A stretch of 64,000 nt of DNA from Mycolicibacterium arenosum (GTDB lineage: Bacteria; Actinomycetota; Actinomycetes; Mycobacteriales; Mycobacteriaceae). Where the stretch lies: assembly GCF_024320865.1 (NCBI RefSeq), contig NZ_JANDBD010000014.1, forward strand, positions 124,001 to 188,000, in the 5' to 3' direction. A program made the translations under genes and the position numbers. A model generated the notes under the pieces. The model was not told the DNA's origin and searched no databases. It saw nothing but the letters and a program-made list of their open reading frames with translations. Positions 63,162 through 64,000 of the stretch are shown piece after piece. Each line of letters starts with the position of its first letter. Within the stretch, counting starts at the first letter, position 1.

Positions 63162-63881
63162 ATGACGCAGGTGACGGTGACATGGTCCTCGCGCGAGCGT
63201 TCGTCCGCCCGTACCCGTGTCCGCCGCGTCGTGGCCCTCGGGCTGGTGGCGCTCATCGTTCCGCTGGCCGCGGGCTGCGTCCGGGTGCGCGCCTCGATCA
63301 CGGTGTCCCCCGACGACCGGGTCTCCGGTCAGCTGGTCGCGGCGGCCATCCCGCGCGATGCCGACGACAAGGGTCCGCAGCTGCTCAACTCGCTGCCGTT
63401 CAGCCAGAAGGTGTCGGTGTCGAGCTACGAGCGCGACGACTACGTCGGCTCCCAGGCGGTGTTCTCCGACCTGACGTTCGCCGAGTTGCCGCAGCTGGCC
63501 AACATGAATCGGGATGCCGCGGGCGTCGACATCTCACTGCGCCGCGCCGGGGATCTGGTGATTCTGGAGGGTCGCGTCGACCTGACGTCGCTCAGCGACC
63601 CCGAGGCCGACGTATCGCTGTCGGTGTCGTTCCCCGGTGACGTGACGTCGACGAACGGCGACCAGGTCTCGTCGGATGTCGTCGAGTGGAAACTCAAGCC
63701 CGGCGTCGTCAGCACGATGAACGCGTCGGCGAAGTACACCGACCCGAGCGCCCGCTCGTTCACCGGAGCGGCCATCTGGCTGGGCCTCGGCGCGTTCCTG
63801 GTGGCGAGTGTGATCGGCGGCGTCGCATGGCTGAGCCGGGACCGCTCACCCGTGCTGGCGAACCCGCACGATCAGCGCTGA
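63162..63881 (+). CDS. lppM: Lipoprotein LppM
   Basis: A 239-residue lipoprotein: signal ALGLVALIVPLAAGC with lipobox AAGC, a mature beta-rich domain (VRASITVSPDDRVSGQLVAA, SLSVSFPGDVTSTNGDQVS), and a C-terminal helix (IWLGLGAFLVASVIGGVAWLS) followed by a short basic tail, so it is both lipidated and membrane-spanning. The M. tuberculosis homologue is linked to phagosome interaction. ATG 63162, 18 nt after the acetyltransferase stop, same transcript likely. Confidence 0.93.
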   Translation: MTQVTVTWSSRERSSARTRVRRVVALGLVALIVPLAAGCVRVRASITVSPDDRVSGQLVAAAIPRDADDKGPQLLNSLPFSQKVSVSSYERDDYVGSQAVFSDLTFAELPQLANMNRDAAGVDISLRRAGDLVILEGRVDLTSLSDPEADVSLSVSFPGDVTSTNGDQVSSDVVEWKLKPGVVSTMNASAKYTDPSARSFTGAAIWLGLGAFLVASVIGGVAWLSRDRSPVLANPHDQR

Positions 63882-63882
63882 C

Positions 63883-64000
63883 TTGCTACGAGCACTTCGT
63901 CAGGCTCTACTCTGAGTGCACTCGGGGGTAGTGAAAGGGGCAGCCGACTGAGCACCAGCGAGGAGCGCAGCGGGATCGCGCTCGACCCAGCTGCAGCGGC
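63883..64000 (+). promoter_or_regulatory. Probable promoter and start region of the next gene (cut)
   Basis: TTGCTA (from about 63883) and TCTACT 17 nt further on form a reasonable sigma-A-like promoter. AAAGGGG at 63934-63940 looks like a ribosome site. The frame STSEERSGIALDPAAA runs open to the window end from 63951, but the codon at the right distance (63948) is CTG, not a usual start. The gene cannot be named. Confidence 0.4.

Overview
The window looks like a chromosome segment of a high-GC actinobacterium, almost certainly a mycobacterium of the fast-growing Mycolicibacterium type. Evidence: a mycothiol ligase (mshC), DivIVA/Wag31 next to SepF and YggT in place of Min proteins, mycobacterial lipoproteins LppL and LppM, many GTG/TTG starts, dense 4-nt GTGA/ATGA start-stop overlaps, and a gene order that, from memory, follows M. 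tuberculosis Rv2124c to Rv2171. Species assignment is inference.

Region 1 (1-17.6 kb), housekeeping: the 5' part of cobalamin-dependent methionine synthase metH, preceded by a leader that folds like an S-adenosylhomocysteine (SAH) riboswitch; a PAC2-family protein; a DUF1254 lipoprotein coupled to an SDR; mshC; cysQ with a GyrA-like/GNAT protein; a run of SCO1664-family kinase-like protein, DUF3090, histidine phosphatase and uppP; LppL, DUF5703 and pyrD; a PEBP protein and an M20 peptidase; and tRNA-Leu(GAG) with a strong hairpin terminator.

Region 2 (17.6-41.7 kb), accessory: an HSL-type esterase and a small secreted protein; a nitrate assimilation locus with a nitrate reductase fused to a CysJ-like flavoprotein reductase and a NarK transporter, divergent from a small unknown protein plus nirBD; a DUF1206 membrane protein; an 838-residue secreted repeat protein; an 0.8-kb lower-GC palindrome-containing gap; a tripartite tricarboxylate transporter operon (tctC-tctB-tctA) ending in a universal stress protein, divergent from a CitA/CitB-type two-component system coupled to a beta-lactamase-fold lipoprotein without its catalytic residues; then a class I amidotransferase, a TIGR01777 epimerase, a small hydrolase and a phosphoribosyltransferase with no canonical start codon.

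Region 3 (42.4-61.6 kb), division and cell wall (dcw) cluster, all on the minus strand and transcribed from mraZ towards wag31: mraZ, rsmH, ftsL-like, pbpB, murE, murF, mraY, ftsW, murG, murC, ftsQ, ftsZ, pgeF, yggS, sepF, yggT, wag31 and a small membrane protein. Three GTGG repeats at exact 10-nt spacing upstream of mraZ look like its autoregulatory site. The main anomaly is that murD, expected between mraY and ftsW, is absent: only 109 nt separate those two genes.

Region 4 (61.8-64 kb): a DUF3040 membrane protein with an intrinsic terminator, a GNAT acetyltransferase, LppM, and the apparent promoter and first codons of another gene cut by the window end.
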